This document shows, piece after piece, positions 17,978-25,104 of a DNA stretch of 64,000 bases. The notes beneath the pieces were generated by a model. The model saw only the letters and a program-made list of their open reading frames with translations. It did no database searches and was not told the origin of the DNA. The position numbers and the translations under genes were made by a program. The stretch's first letter is position 1; every line of letters begins with the position of its first letter. Origin of the DNA: Aliarcobacter faecis (GTDB lineage: Bacteria > Campylobacterota > Campylobacteria > Campylobacterales > Arcobacteraceae); the NCBI RefSeq assembly GCF_013201705.1, contig NZ_CP053837.1, positions 1,674,001 to 1,738,000 on the forward strand, read 5' to 3'.

Positions 17978-18149
17978 AAAATGCTGTAGCCTTTACTCTT
18001 TCAACTCCAGCTTTTGCTCTTCTTTCAATAGCTTCTTTTAATATCTCTTTTTGTTTTGTAGTTTGAGTAAAAATAATTTTTCTATCATTTTTAGACAAAA
18101 CTATTTTTTTAGCTCTTTGAACTTCATTATTTTTTATAACAAATCCCAT
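17967..18149 (-). CDS. Small basic protein, possible antitoxin of the GNAT gene
   Basis: 60 aa from ATG at 18149, seven bases after AAGGAG. A TTG at 18179 is in frame but has no ribosome site. It begins GFVIKNNEVQRAKKIVLSK and has a Lys/Glu/Arg-rich helix (KQKEILKEAIERRAKAGVERV), suited to nucleic-acid or partner binding. It precedes and overlaps the GNAT-like gene, so the two are co-transcribed and translationally coupled. No known antitoxin family is recognised. Confidence 0.6.
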   Translation of the reverse strand: MGFVIKNNEVQRAKKIVLSKNDRKIIFTQTTKQKEILKEAIERRAKAGVERVKATAFYGE

Positions 18150-18214
18150 AGTTTTCTCCTTATTGATTTTATTGTCCAATTATACAATAATAAAATATAT
18201 AAATCAAAAAAAAG

Positions 18215-19078
18215 TTATTCCGTTCTTTTTAGGTAATAATCCGTTATAGCTTCTCTCTTATGGTTTAGTTCTTCACTCACTTTTAGTTTTGCTTCTTTTT
18301 CGCTTATTCCATTTTTTAACATATTTTCAAAATTATCTCTTGCAGCTGTAAATCTGAAATCGTGGGAAGATATATCATAACTTTTTAAATCCTGATAATA
18401 TGTTGATTTATCTATTAAATCATAACTATTATTTAAAAGTTTCTGTTCTAATTCAAATGATATTTCTTTAGCCATATATCTATGATTTCCTTTCCCTACT
18501 AAATCCATAACATAGCCATTATCAAGATATTTTAATGGATTTTTTACAAGTTCAAAAGCTTCTGATTGTCTAATTGATAAATCATACTGACATTGGGCAA
18601 TTAATCCTGATATAGCCCTATCTTCATATAAACTTTTTATTACATTATCAACATTTTCAATATATCTATTTTCGATTATAATGTCTGCTTCATCTTTTAT
18701 GATTTTTACTCTATCATTAAAGAACTCTTTATCTTCTGTAAATAATGGAATGGTTATGTTTTGTTGTTCTAAACCTTGAAGCATACTGGAGAAGCCCCTT
18801 AAATAGTTTTCTTGAGTTTTTGAAGATAGATTTTCTAATCTTTGATTAAAAAAGTTATCTAAGTTTTGCTTTGTGAAAAGAGTATTAAGTTTATTATTTA
18901 GATTTTGAGATTTAAAAAAAGATGTTATATCTCTTAAATACATCTCCCTTTTTTCAGCTAGTTTATCGCTATGAGTTAAATTATCGCTTTTTCCAGCCCT
19001 TGAAACTCCAAAAGCTTCCAATCTATGGAAAGCATCTTTAATTTGCTTTTGAAATGTTCCTCCCTTTAGATTTGCCAT
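18215..19078 (-). CDS. Second tyrosine recombinase (Integrase_1-like)
   Basis: About 287 aa from the ATG of ANLKGGTFQKQIKDAFHRLE at 19078, which has TTTAAGG ahead. A longer frame from 19192 exists but overlaps the preceding gene by 104 bases. The N-terminal core-binding part (GVSRAGKSD ... KREMYLRDITSFF) is followed by a catalytic domain: Arg in DLSIRQSEAFELV, Lys in GKGNHRYM, HxxR in SSHDFRFTAARDNF, and a final His/Tyr region LNHKREAITDYYL. All catalytic positions appear present. Its job beside the larger integrase could be dimer resolution or excision; that is inference. Confidence 0.78.
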   Translation of the reverse strand: MANLKGGTFQKQIKDAFHRLEAFGVSRAGKSDNLTHSDKLAEKREMYLRDITSFFKSQNLNNKLNTLFTKQNLDNFFNQRLENLSSKTQENYLRGFSSMLQGLEQQNITIPLFTEDKEFFNDRVKIIKDEADIIIENRYIENVDNVIKSLYEDRAISGLIAQCQYDLSIRQSEAFELVKNPLKYLDNGYVMDLVGKGNHRYMAKEISFELEQKLLNNSYDLIDKSTYYQDLKSYDISSHDFRFTAARDNFENMLKNGISEKEAKLKVSEELNHKREAITDYYLKRTE

Positions 19079-19088
19079 ATTAGAAACC

Positions 19089-19454
19089 TTAAAGATTATT
19101 TTGTTTATAAAATTTTTCGATAGTTCCCCTTGAAATTTTAACTCTGTGATTTTCATATAAATAATTTGATATTGATTGGCTACCACTTCCATTTTTTCTT
19201 AAATCTAGAATTAGAGTTGAGTATTTTTTAATGTGTTGATTTTTTATATTTTCCAAATTTATAAGAGTTTTATTCTTAGATATTGTTTCTTTTTGAATTT
19301 CAAGTAAGATGAAAAAACCACTCATTACTCTATTTTTTGTAAGTGTTTGATTTTGAAGATATTTTAAATATCTTTTAGCAAAATTTTCAAAATCATCTAA
19401 ATTTTTAAATCCTAATATATTGCTGTAATATTGTTTTTTTTTATTTGTAAACAT
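19089..19454 (-). CDS. Small helix-turn-helix protein of unknown function
   Basis: 121 aa, basic. The C-terminal ~40 residues (GSQSISNYLYENHRVKISRGT then IEKFYKQ) resemble a helix-turn-helix of the resolvase or transposition-protein type. The rest is unrecognised. It ends 11 bases before the probable start of the second recombinase and is likely co-transcribed with it. It could be a regulator or recombination accessory factor. Start ATG at 19454 with an AAGGAG ribosome site in front. Confidence 0.6.
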   Translation of the reverse strand: MFTNKKKQYYSNILGFKNLDDFENFAKRYLKYLQNQTLTKNRVMSGFFILLEIQKETISKNKTLINLENIKNQHIKKYSTLILDLRKNGSGSQSISNYLYENHRVKISRGTIEKFYKQNNL

Positions 19455-19788
19455 ATTTTTATAACTCCTTTGTATTTTTATATATACGGAATACCTAGAA
19501 GATATAGAAAATATAAATTATTTCTTAACTGTGGTTTAGACCTGTGATTTATTTATAAAATGGCAATATCACGAAATGCCAAGAGCAAAACATAAGAGTT
19601 TAAAGGCAAGTTAAAAGTAGAAATAAAAAAACTCAAAATTCAACTGGGCAGTAAGTTTTTGGCTAGTGTTTGAATGGTTTGAGATTTGTAAGATTTTAGG
19701 GTGTTTTTATACAAAATATAGCAAAAATAGGCATTGCTAAATGCCCATTTTATCGATATATCTTTTCACAATGTGAATTTTCTGTATC

Positions 19789-19831
19789 GCTTCCTATCTC
19801 TGTTTAATTTTTTAAACAGAGATAAGGAAGC
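19789..19831. other. Strong hairpin without T-run
   Basis: GCTTCCTATCTCTGTTTAA pairs with TTAAACAGAGATAAGGAAGC across a 4-base loop, 19 pairs with one bulged A. Neither strand shows a T-run after it, so it is not an ordinary terminator. Candidates are a replication or transfer nick site, or a structured RNA. Confidence 0.6.
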
Positions 19832-19965
19832 TCCCACGAGTTGAAAATCAAAAATTAAAAAATATGGTGCCACCCATACTTACTTTTTTTATTGCTTTTA
19901 GCTTAACAATAAAAAAGTGTTTTTCAATTTGTGATTATATATTTATTCATAAATGTATCCTATAA

Positions 19966-19995
19966 AAATATAATGCCCTTTCAAGGGCTTATATT
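19966..19995 (-). terminator. Hairpin after the zinc-ribbon protein gene
   Basis: GCCCTT-TC-AAGGGC at 19975-19988, extended by AATATAA / TTATATT arms, lies about 80 bases beyond the stop of the 20076-20453 gene in its reading direction, followed by TATTTTTAT. Confidence 0.5.
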
Positions 19996-20075
19996 GTTAT
20001 AAGATATTTTTTAGTTAAAAGATAAGTGTTTTCAAAAATGCGATGAAGTAGGAATAAAAAAGAGAAATAAAATAT

Positions 20076-20453
20076 TTATTTATCTTTTTTATTTGATTCT
20101 TCAAATGATTTCTTTAAAAGAGCTTGAATTTCAGGGCTGTTATATATTTTATCTTCTTTGAATCGTGTATCATAATCATTTTTAATACTTATTATAATCA
20201 TAAAAATAATTACAAAAGGAATGAGAAAAACCTGCAAAGGAAAAATAATATACCATTCACTTTTTTCTGAATTTTTAGATTTATTAGGATTTGTGTTTAT
20301 AGATTTTTGCCTTTTTCTCTTAATCCCTTTAACTGTATTATTAAATTCTTCATCTGTATAAATAACTTCTCTAGGTTCACAATTCTCACAATAATTACTA
20401 TTTCCCAATGAAAGATATATATATTTTTTACCACAACTTTTACAAATTGGCAT
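20076..20453 (-). CDS. Zinc-ribbon membrane protein of unknown function
   Basis: 125 aa. A zinc ribbon at the N-terminus (CKSCGKKY, then CENC 15 residues later, near residues 4-27), a Lys/Asn-rich linker, and one membrane segment (FPLQVFLIPFVIIFMIIIS) near 75-95. The C-terminal ~25 residues are charged. Third gene of a trio with a lipoprotein and a Sel1-like membrane protein. Function unknown. Confidence 0.65.
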   Translation of the reverse strand: MPICKSCGKKYIYLSLGNSNYCENCEPREVIYTDEEFNNTVKGIKRKRQKSINTNPNKSKNSEKSEWYIIFPLQVFLIPFVIIFMIIISIKNDYDTRFKEDKIYNSPEIQALLKKSFEESNKKDK

Positions 20454-20485
20454 TTTTTAACCTTTTTTAACTAATTTTTTATTTC

Positions 20486-21073
20486 TTATTTTTCTTCTAC
20501 TTTTTCATCATTATTTATAGAAGTTTGGTTTTGAGTTGCCTGATTTTCTGTTGTTTCTTGAGTTTCTGAAACGGGAGCAGTTGCTACTTGTTCAGTTCCT
20601 AGAATCTCTTTCAGAGCTTGTGGGTGGCATTGGTTTCGATAAACTGAATAATGTTTTATCCCTTTTCGCCAAACATACGGTTTACTTAATATATCTAAAT
20701 TTAGCCTATGCATAGTTGTTTTATCATATATGAACTCTCTTTTATCAGCACTTAACTCTACTCCTTCATATCTTTTATCCATAGCTATTTTATGTAAATC
20801 TAGCATACAAGGACGCATAAAATCTAAATATTGCTGTTTTTGTTCATCTGTTAAAGCGTTATATTGTTCTCTCATTTCTGTTTCTTCAATACCGTGCATA
20901 GTAGCAACTCCAACAACAGCTCCTATACCCATTAAAACAGGATTTCCACTTGTTATAAGATTTCCAGCAAACGACCCTGATGTGCTATCATTTAATCCAT
21001 CTTCATGTTTTCCAGCACACCCCGAAAAAACAACTCCTAGCATTAATAATACTATTAATAATATTTTCTTCAT
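20486..21073 (-). CDS. Element-borne lipoprotein of unknown function
   Basis: 195 aa. Signal peptide with lipobox FSGC (Cys at about 19). A Gly-rich segment (NPVLMGIGAVVGVA) near residues 45-58 could insert in a membrane. A conserved-looking core has QYLDFMRPCMLDLHKIAMDK and KPYVWRKGIKHYSVYRNQC, with two Cys that may form a disulfide. The tail is Gln/Thr/Glu-rich and likely unstructured. The ATG overlaps the stop of the upstream Sel1-like gene (ATGA). No known family recognised. Confidence 0.65.
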   Translation of the reverse strand: MKKILLIVLLMLGVVFSGCAGKHEDGLNDSTSGSFAGNLITSGNPVLMGIGAVVGVATMHGIEETEMREQYNALTDEQKQQYLDFMRPCMLDLHKIAMDKRYEGVELSADKREFIYDKTTMHRLNLDILSKPYVWRKGIKHYSVYRNQCHPQALKEILGTEQVATAPVSETQETTENQATQNQTSINNDEKVEEK

Positions 21074-21711
21074 TTCTCCCCTTTTTCATCAACTTTTTCT
21101 GTTGTTTTTATAGAGTTATTCGTATATTCTCTTTCTATTTTAGCTTTTCTTGTTGTTAAATATATAATCATTAAAGCTGATAAAATCATAAAAATAGAAG
21201 AAATTATTAGTTCAGCAAATATATTTCTTTGAGAAATATTTTCTAAATTCAAACCTTTAATTGATATTAGATAAATACTATAAGTAACAAATACTGAAAT
21301 AAGAATTGAAATTGAACTTTCAATATATGCTTTTTCTGAAAAGTAATCTTCTTTAATAGATGATTTACTAAAATATTTATAACAAAAAAATATTAAAATA
21401 ATAATAACTACTACTATAGGAAGAAGTAAAATATAATCAATACCTTGTTCATTTAATTTCTTATAATTATCACAAGCATTTTGAAGTCCACCATCACAAG
21501 CTCTCAAAAACCATTCTTTTGCTATTTTTTTATCTTGTCTTACACCTTCTCCATTTGTATACATAAGACCAAGCTTATTTTGAACTTCTACATTTCCATT
21601 ATTTGCTAATTTTTCTAAAATATCTAATGCCATTTTAGAAGATTCTTCCATAGTTGCCCCAAAAGACAAAGTAGCAAAAAGCCCTAAACTTAATATAAGT
21701 TTTTTAATCAT
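21070..21711 (-). CDS. Sel1-repeat membrane protein
   Basis: 213 aa. Signal peptide (KKLILSLGLFATLSFGA), then one Sel1-type repeat (NKLGLMYTNGEGVRQDKKIAKEWF...ACDGG) at about 44-75, then three membrane segments near 91-113, 130-150 and 165-187, and a charged C-terminus. Sel1 repeats usually bind proteins. First gene of the trio, divergent from the XRE regulator, with an operator-like inverted repeat between. Function unknown; a surface- or envelope-acting element function is a guess. Confidence 0.65.
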   Translation of the reverse strand: MIKKLILSLGLFATLSFGATMEESSKMALDILEKLANNGNVEVQNKLGLMYTNGEGVRQDKKIAKEWFLRACDGGLQNACDNYKKLNEQGIDYILLLPIVVVIIILIFFCYKYFSKSSIKEDYFSEKAYIESSISILISVFVTYSIYLISIKGLNLENISQRNIFAELIISSIFMILSALMIIYLTTRKAKIEREYTNNSIKTTEKVDEKGEK

Positions 21712-21736
21712 ATTTTCCCTTTTTTAGTTATTTTAT

Positions 21737-21801
21737 ACACTACATTTGTAGCTTGATTATGAATTATTACATAACTATACTTAACACTTCAAATGTAGTG
21801 T
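21737..21801. promoter_or_regulatory. Paired operator of the XRE regulator
   Basis: ACACTACATTTG (21737-21748) and its exact reverse complement CAAATGTAGTGT (21790-21801) are 41 bases apart in the divergent promoter region. Each half contains a TGTAG/CTACA dyad: CTACATTTGTAG on the left, CTTCAAATGTAG on the right. The right site abuts the ribosome site of the regulator gene, so autorepression and repression of the trio are likely. Confidence 0.65.
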
Positions 21802-21808
21802 GGAGAAA

Positions 21809-22054
21809 ATGAATAAAGAAATAAATGAGTTAAATTCTGATGAACTTTATATATTAATTGGAAGAAATGTTGCTAAACTTAGAAGTAAAGCCAATATGAG
21901 CCAATTAGAGCTATCTTTAGAAATGGGAAATAAATCTTCAAGCCTTGTTTCTGCTGCTGAACTATATGCGAATAAAAGAAAATTTAATATTGCTCAACTA
22001 CATAAAATAGCAAAAATCCTAAATATAGATATTTGTGAGTTTTTTAAAAAATAA
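21809..22054 (+). CDS. XRE-family transcriptional regulator
   Basis: 81 aa from ATG at 21809. A GTG at 21800 is in frame but lacks a ribosome site. Nearly the whole protein is one helix-turn-helix domain: IGRNVAKLRSKANMSQLELSLEMGNKSSSLVSAAE, then LHKIAKILNIDICEFF. This resembles small phage and element repressors that control lysogeny or excision. It is divergent from the lipoprotein trio and convergent with the integrase. Confidence 0.85.
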   Translation: MNKEINELNSDELYILIGRNVAKLRSKANMSQLELSLEMGNKSSSLVSAAELYANKRKFNIAQLHKIAKILNIDICEFFKK

Positions 22055-22098
22055 TATTATTTTTATATATTTTAAAATATAATCCTTTTAATGTAATT

Positions 22099-22141
22099 CC
22101 CTCGTAAGCCTATATTTTAAAAATATAGCCGAGGGTTTTTT
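22099..22141 (+). terminator. Terminator after the XRE regulator gene
   Basis: CCCTCG ... CTATATTTT / AAAATATAG ... CGAGGG hairpin followed by GTTTTTTTA. It lies between the convergent regulator and integrase genes; the T-run favours the plus strand. Confidence 0.8.
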
Positions 22142-22146
22142 TATGC

Positions 22147-24123
22147 CTAAATATTTAATTCTCTTAAAATTTGAAAATTATATTTTATATTCATTCTTTC
22201 TTTCAAAATGTTATATCCCTCTTCTATTCCAAAATCTAAATTTTCGATTAATTCTTTGGCTTTTAAAATTTCGATTGGTTCTCTGAAATAGTGATGAATA
22301 GTTATATCTTTATGTAGGTCTTTTGTTGTATGTCCTATTAACTGTTTTAATTGTAAAAGCTTATTTGTATTATCATTTTCTCCATTCAAAAATTTACCTA
22401 CAAAATAAGCTCTTAAATCGTGGAATGCTGGGAGTTTATAATCTTCATATATATCAGAATAATTATCTTTTACATATATTTTTATCTCTTGATTAAAAGA
22501 GAGTGGGAAATCTTTTCTATCTCCATCTTTATTTACTTTTAGGTCAAATACAAAATCTGCTTTATTGTCTATTCTTTCTTGAATGAAATTTAAAAATCCC
22601 AAATCTATCAAAAAGTTAGTTATTGGGATAGTTCGGCTTGAATGTTCATTTTTTAAGCTTTGTTTCTCTTTATCTGTAATTCTAAGAGTTAAAGAGTGTA
22701 TAACTTCATCATTTACAATACTTTTTTTAAAATCTTTAACCCTAATTTGTGCTAGTTCTCCACCTCTAGCACCAGTGAAAATTGCTAAAACAACACTCCA
22801 AAAAATATGAGGTGAAGCTTTAGTATGTCTTGTAAAATTTCGTTCAGCTTGTCCTCTGTCATTTTCTTCTTTTTTATATCTATCTTTTAAAAAGTTATTT
22901 AAAATTTCTGAAGATAGATATGTCTTTTTATTTTTATCTGTTAAAATTTGGGCTTCAGGTGTTAAATCTTTATATTCAACATTTAATTTATCCCATAACT
23001 CTAAGTTTAATTTTTCGTATTTTTCAGGGTCATACAACTTTATGTCTTTTAAAAATCTTTTTATTGTTTTTATCTTTCCTTGTAATCCTGATAAAACTGG
23101 TTTTTTATATTTTTCAACATCATTTTTTGTAAAATTTATAATATAAATCATTCCCTTTTCTCGCCAATCTGTCAAATCTTGATGTTGAACAACTGGAATT
23201 TGTGTATATAATTTTTTTAAAGCTTCTATATCTTCTAATCTACAATCCATAATTTTTCGTTTTGGAACTCCAAACCTTTCATCACCTAACATCAAAGAAC
23301 AAAACTGTTGTAAATCTGTCCTATTTCCACGAATACTATTTACTTGTGTTTTTTGATTTTTATAAGATAAAAATTTTTCTATTAAAAAATCCCAGTTATC
23401 TTCATCACTTTTTGGATATATAATATTTTTAAGCTGTGGATATTGAGTAATAAAATCTTCTATACTTCCAATACTTACTGAACTCTCTTTTTTACCCATT
23501 AGTTTTTGGTATTTTTCAATATCTGCTCTTATTACTTCAATCTCTTTTTTAACTAAATTTTCGGCAAAAAGAGGCAACATATCATAAGGTATTTTTTCAA
23601 TTTCATCAGCTTTTATAATATCTTGTCTTTTTAAAATATCATCAGCTTTTTTTCTATAAAGCCCTATATTGTCTTTATTAAAAGCTTCTTCCAGTTGTTC
23701 TAATTCTTTTTTTAAAGCTGTTTCAGTATGTCCACCATATTTGACACCTAAATCATCATAATAAGCTAAGGCTTCATATCTTTTATTTTCAATATCTGCT
23801 CTAGAGCTTCCCATGTCTTTTATATAGTTATTATCTTGATTTAAAGCTTCATTTTCATATCTTTGTAATAGACCTATTACATACTCATTTAACTCTTTCA
23901 AGGTTAAGTTCTCCCTAGATAAAAATAACAGTTCTATTTTATTATCTACGTAAGATATTATAAAAAAAAGTGAACTATTGAATAGGTGCTTATAATAACC
24001 TTTTTTTGATAATAATTTCATAAGTGAAATTCTGAATATTGGCGTTTTTTTATTTAGATTATATGGTATCTTTTTTCTAAAATACCACACCCCGTTTTTT
24101 TGAAAGCAAGATTTAGTTTTCAA
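22147..24123 (-). CDS. Large tyrosine integrase of the element
   Basis: 658 aa. The N-terminus (FQKNGVWYFRKKIPYNLNKK) resembles the DUF6538-type head of large integrases. After about 300 residues of mostly helical arm- and core-binding sequence comes the catalytic domain: Arg in FTGARGGELAQIRV, Lys near ITDKEKQSLKN, HxxR in FHDLRAYFVGKF, IGHTT, and the Tyr in HHYF. All expected catalytic residues are present. It starts at TTG (24121-24123) with AAGGA ahead and lies about 160 bases from the right attachment core, the normal place for an integrase. It probably recognises the TGGGGAGT core within msrA. Confidence 0.9.
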   Translation of the reverse strand: MKTKSCFQKNGVWYFRKKIPYNLNKKTPIFRISLMKLLSKKGYYKHLFNSSLFFIISYVDNKIELLFLSRENLTLKELNEYVIGLLQRYENEALNQDNNYIKDMGSSRADIENKRYEALAYYDDLGVKYGGHTETALKKELEQLEEAFNKDNIGLYRKKADDILKRQDIIKADEIEKIPYDMLPLFAENLVKKEIEVIRADIEKYQKLMGKKESSVSIGSIEDFITQYPQLKNIIYPKSDEDNWDFLIEKFLSYKNQKTQVNSIRGNRTDLQQFCSLMLGDERFGVPKRKIMDCRLEDIEALKKLYTQIPVVQHQDLTDWREKGMIYIINFTKNDVEKYKKPVLSGLQGKIKTIKRFLKDIKLYDPEKYEKLNLELWDKLNVEYKDLTPEAQILTDKNKKTYLSSEILNNFLKDRYKKEENDRGQAERNFTRHTKASPHIFWSVVLAIFTGARGGELAQIRVKDFKKSIVNDEVIHSLTLRITDKEKQSLKNEHSSRTIPITNFLIDLGFLNFIQERIDNKADFVFDLKVNKDGDRKDFPLSFNQEIKIYVKDNYSDIYEDYKLPAFHDLRAYFVGKFLNGENDNTNKLLQLKQLIGHTTKDLHKDITIHHYFREPIEILKAKELIENLDFGIEEGYNILKERMNIKYNFQILRELNI

Positions 24124-24160
24124 TTTTTAATCCTTTTTTTTAATTAAAGATTGAAAAATT

Positions 24161-24237
24161 AGTATCCCCAATTTAAGCCATTTTTAAAACAAAGTATCCC
24201 TTTTTGGTATCCCAAATCAGGGATGGGTGTTTACAAA
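24161..24237. repeat. Right-end repeat array (21-base direct repeat and GTATCCC motifs)
   Basis: AGTATCCCC (24161-24169), AGTATCCC (24193-24200) and GGTATCCCAAAT (24206-24217), then TCAGGGATGGGTGTTTACAA (24217-24236), the partner of the left repeat with one mismatch over 21 bases. Same motif set as at the left end; likely integrase arm sites. Confidence 0.7.
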
Positions 24238-24270
24238 TATGGCTAAAAGTTCGATTTTATCGGTTATTTC

Positions 24271-24699
24271 TCATTTTTTGCTGAACACTCCCCAAAAACA
24301 ACCACCTGCAAAATAAGCTTTTTTCATAGTTTGTTCTTCATTTTGTGGAACAAAAGTTAAAGATAATGAGTTTACACAATGCCTTGTATTTTTTGCTGTA
24401 AGCCACTCTCCTTTAAATATATGACCTAAATGTGCATTACAAGTAGCACAAACTATCTCTATTCTTCTTCCATCAGCATCAGGAACTCTTTTTACAGCTC
24501 CTTTTATCTCATCATCAAAACTAGGCCATCCACAATTTGACTTAAACTTATCATCACTTTTATATAATGGCGTATTACATCTTTTACAAAGATATGTTCC
24601 TTTCTCATAAAAATTATTATAAATTCCAGTAAATGGTCTTTCTGTCCCTTTTTGTTCTATTATATACTTCTCTTGTTCGTTTAATTCATTAAATTTCAT
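24271..24699 (-). CDS. msrB: Methionine-R-sulfoxide reductase MsrB with a leftover MsrA active-site tail
   Basis: 142 aa. MsrB reduces Met-R-sulfoxide. Zinc cysteines CKRC and CATC and the catalytic Cys in RHCVNSLSL are present; MsrB proper ends near residue 120. The last 18 residues, MKKAYFAGGCFWGVFSKK, are the beginning of an MsrA domain including its GCFWG motif, cut off by the element; FSKK and the stop come from the element. The original gene was therefore very probably a bifunctional msrB-msrA. MsrB should stay active. The tail can have no MsrA activity. ATG at 24699. Confidence 0.92.
   Translation of the reverse strand: MKFNELNEQEKYIIEQKGTERPFTGIYNNFYEKGTYLCKRCNTPLYKSDDKFKSNCGWPSFDDEIKGAVKRVPDADGRRIEIVCATCNAHLGHIFKGEWLTAKNTRHCVNSLSLTFVPQNEEQTMKKAYFAGGCFWGVFSKK
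24287..24294. repeat. Right attachment core of the integrative element
   Basis: ACTCCCCA, identical to 14638-14645, in the Trp-Gly-Val codons of the MsrA remnant in the msrB gene. The next base to the right differs (A against G on the left), limiting the identical core to eight bases. Confidence 0.75.
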
Positions 24700-24762
24700 A
24701 GATTTTTTTCCTTTAAAATAGTATGATACAACTTTTAAATATTATAACCAAAGGCATTTTAA

Positions 24763-25104
24763 ATGAAAGAGAATTTACTTATTGTTTGGACAAATGGAGA
24801 TTTAGATGTTGCAAATAAATTTCCACTTCTATACTCAAGTGTAATTTTAGAGAGAAAGTATTGGAAAACAGCACATTTAATGCTTTGGGGTCCATCTATT
24901 TTACTTGTAAAAGATTATAAATATATTCAAGATAAAATTAAACAAATACAAGAAACTGGTGTAAAGATGAGTGCTTGTGTTGTTTGTGTTGATGATTATG
25001 GGGCAAGAGAAGAGTTAGAAAAACTAGGAATAGAGGTAACACATACAGGAGAATTTCTTACAAATGCTCTAAAAGATGAAACATTTAGTGTTTTAACTAT
25101 CTAA
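24763..25104 (+). CDS. DsrE/DsrF-like family protein
   Basis: 113 aa. DsrE-fold: an N-terminal strand LLIVWTNGD, then LMLWGPSILLV and a central ACVVCVDDYGAREELEKLGIEV with the Cys pair CVVC, and a C-terminal GEFLTNAL ... FSVLTI. DsrE/F proteins can carry sulfur on a conserved Cys, but several family members have no known role, and no sulfur-relay partners are adjacent. Overlaps the Nudix gene by 8 bases at the 3' end, on the opposite strand. Confidence 0.8.
   Translation: MKENLLIVWTNGDLDVANKFPLLYSSVILERKYWKTAHLMLWGPSILLVKDYKYIQDKIKQIQETGVKMSACVVCVDDYGAREELEKLGIEVTHTGEFLTNALKDETFSVLTI

Larger units (their letters stand above)
19455..20075. other. Non-coding 620-base region with palindromes and hairpins
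   Basis: No supported gene. Contains GGCATTGCTAAATGCC (19730-19745, imperfect palindrome), TTCACAATGTGAA (about 19766-19778), the strong 19-base hairpin at 19789-19831, and a terminator-like hairpin at 19966-19995. The 14-mer TTGCTAAATGCCCA at 19734-19747 occurs again near the left end at 14964-14977. Could hold an origin, transfer site or regulatory RNA. Confidence 0.5.
14646..24294. mobile_element. 9.65-kb integrative element inserted in a fused msrB-msrA gene
   Basis: Borders are set by the duplicated core ACTCCCCA within the MsrA active-site codons of the two gene halves. Just inside each end lie a 21-base near-identical direct repeat (14711-14731 and 24217-24237) and several GTATCCC motifs. 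Genes: primase-like replication protein, J-domain protein, GNAT plus small protein, second tyrosine recombinase with an upstream small gene, zinc-ribbon membrane protein, lipoprotein, Sel1-like membrane protein, XRE regulator, and a 658-aa tyrosine integrase at the right end. No relaxase, coupling protein or type IV secretion gene is visible, so it is not self-conjugative by itself. Both msr activities appear preserved. The alternative that the 21-base repeat is the true attachment site is less likely because it would leave the duplicated MsrA motif unexplained. Confidence 0.85.

Noticed and set aside
19078-19192. Longer start for the second recombinase at 19192
   Set aside because: It overlaps the upstream gene by 104 bases; the ATG at 19078 follows that gene by 11 bases with a ribosome site.
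14711-24237. 21-base direct repeats as the attachment sites
   Set aside because: The split MsrA motif and 8-base core outside them define a better border; taking the repeats as att would leave two MsrA starts in the empty site.
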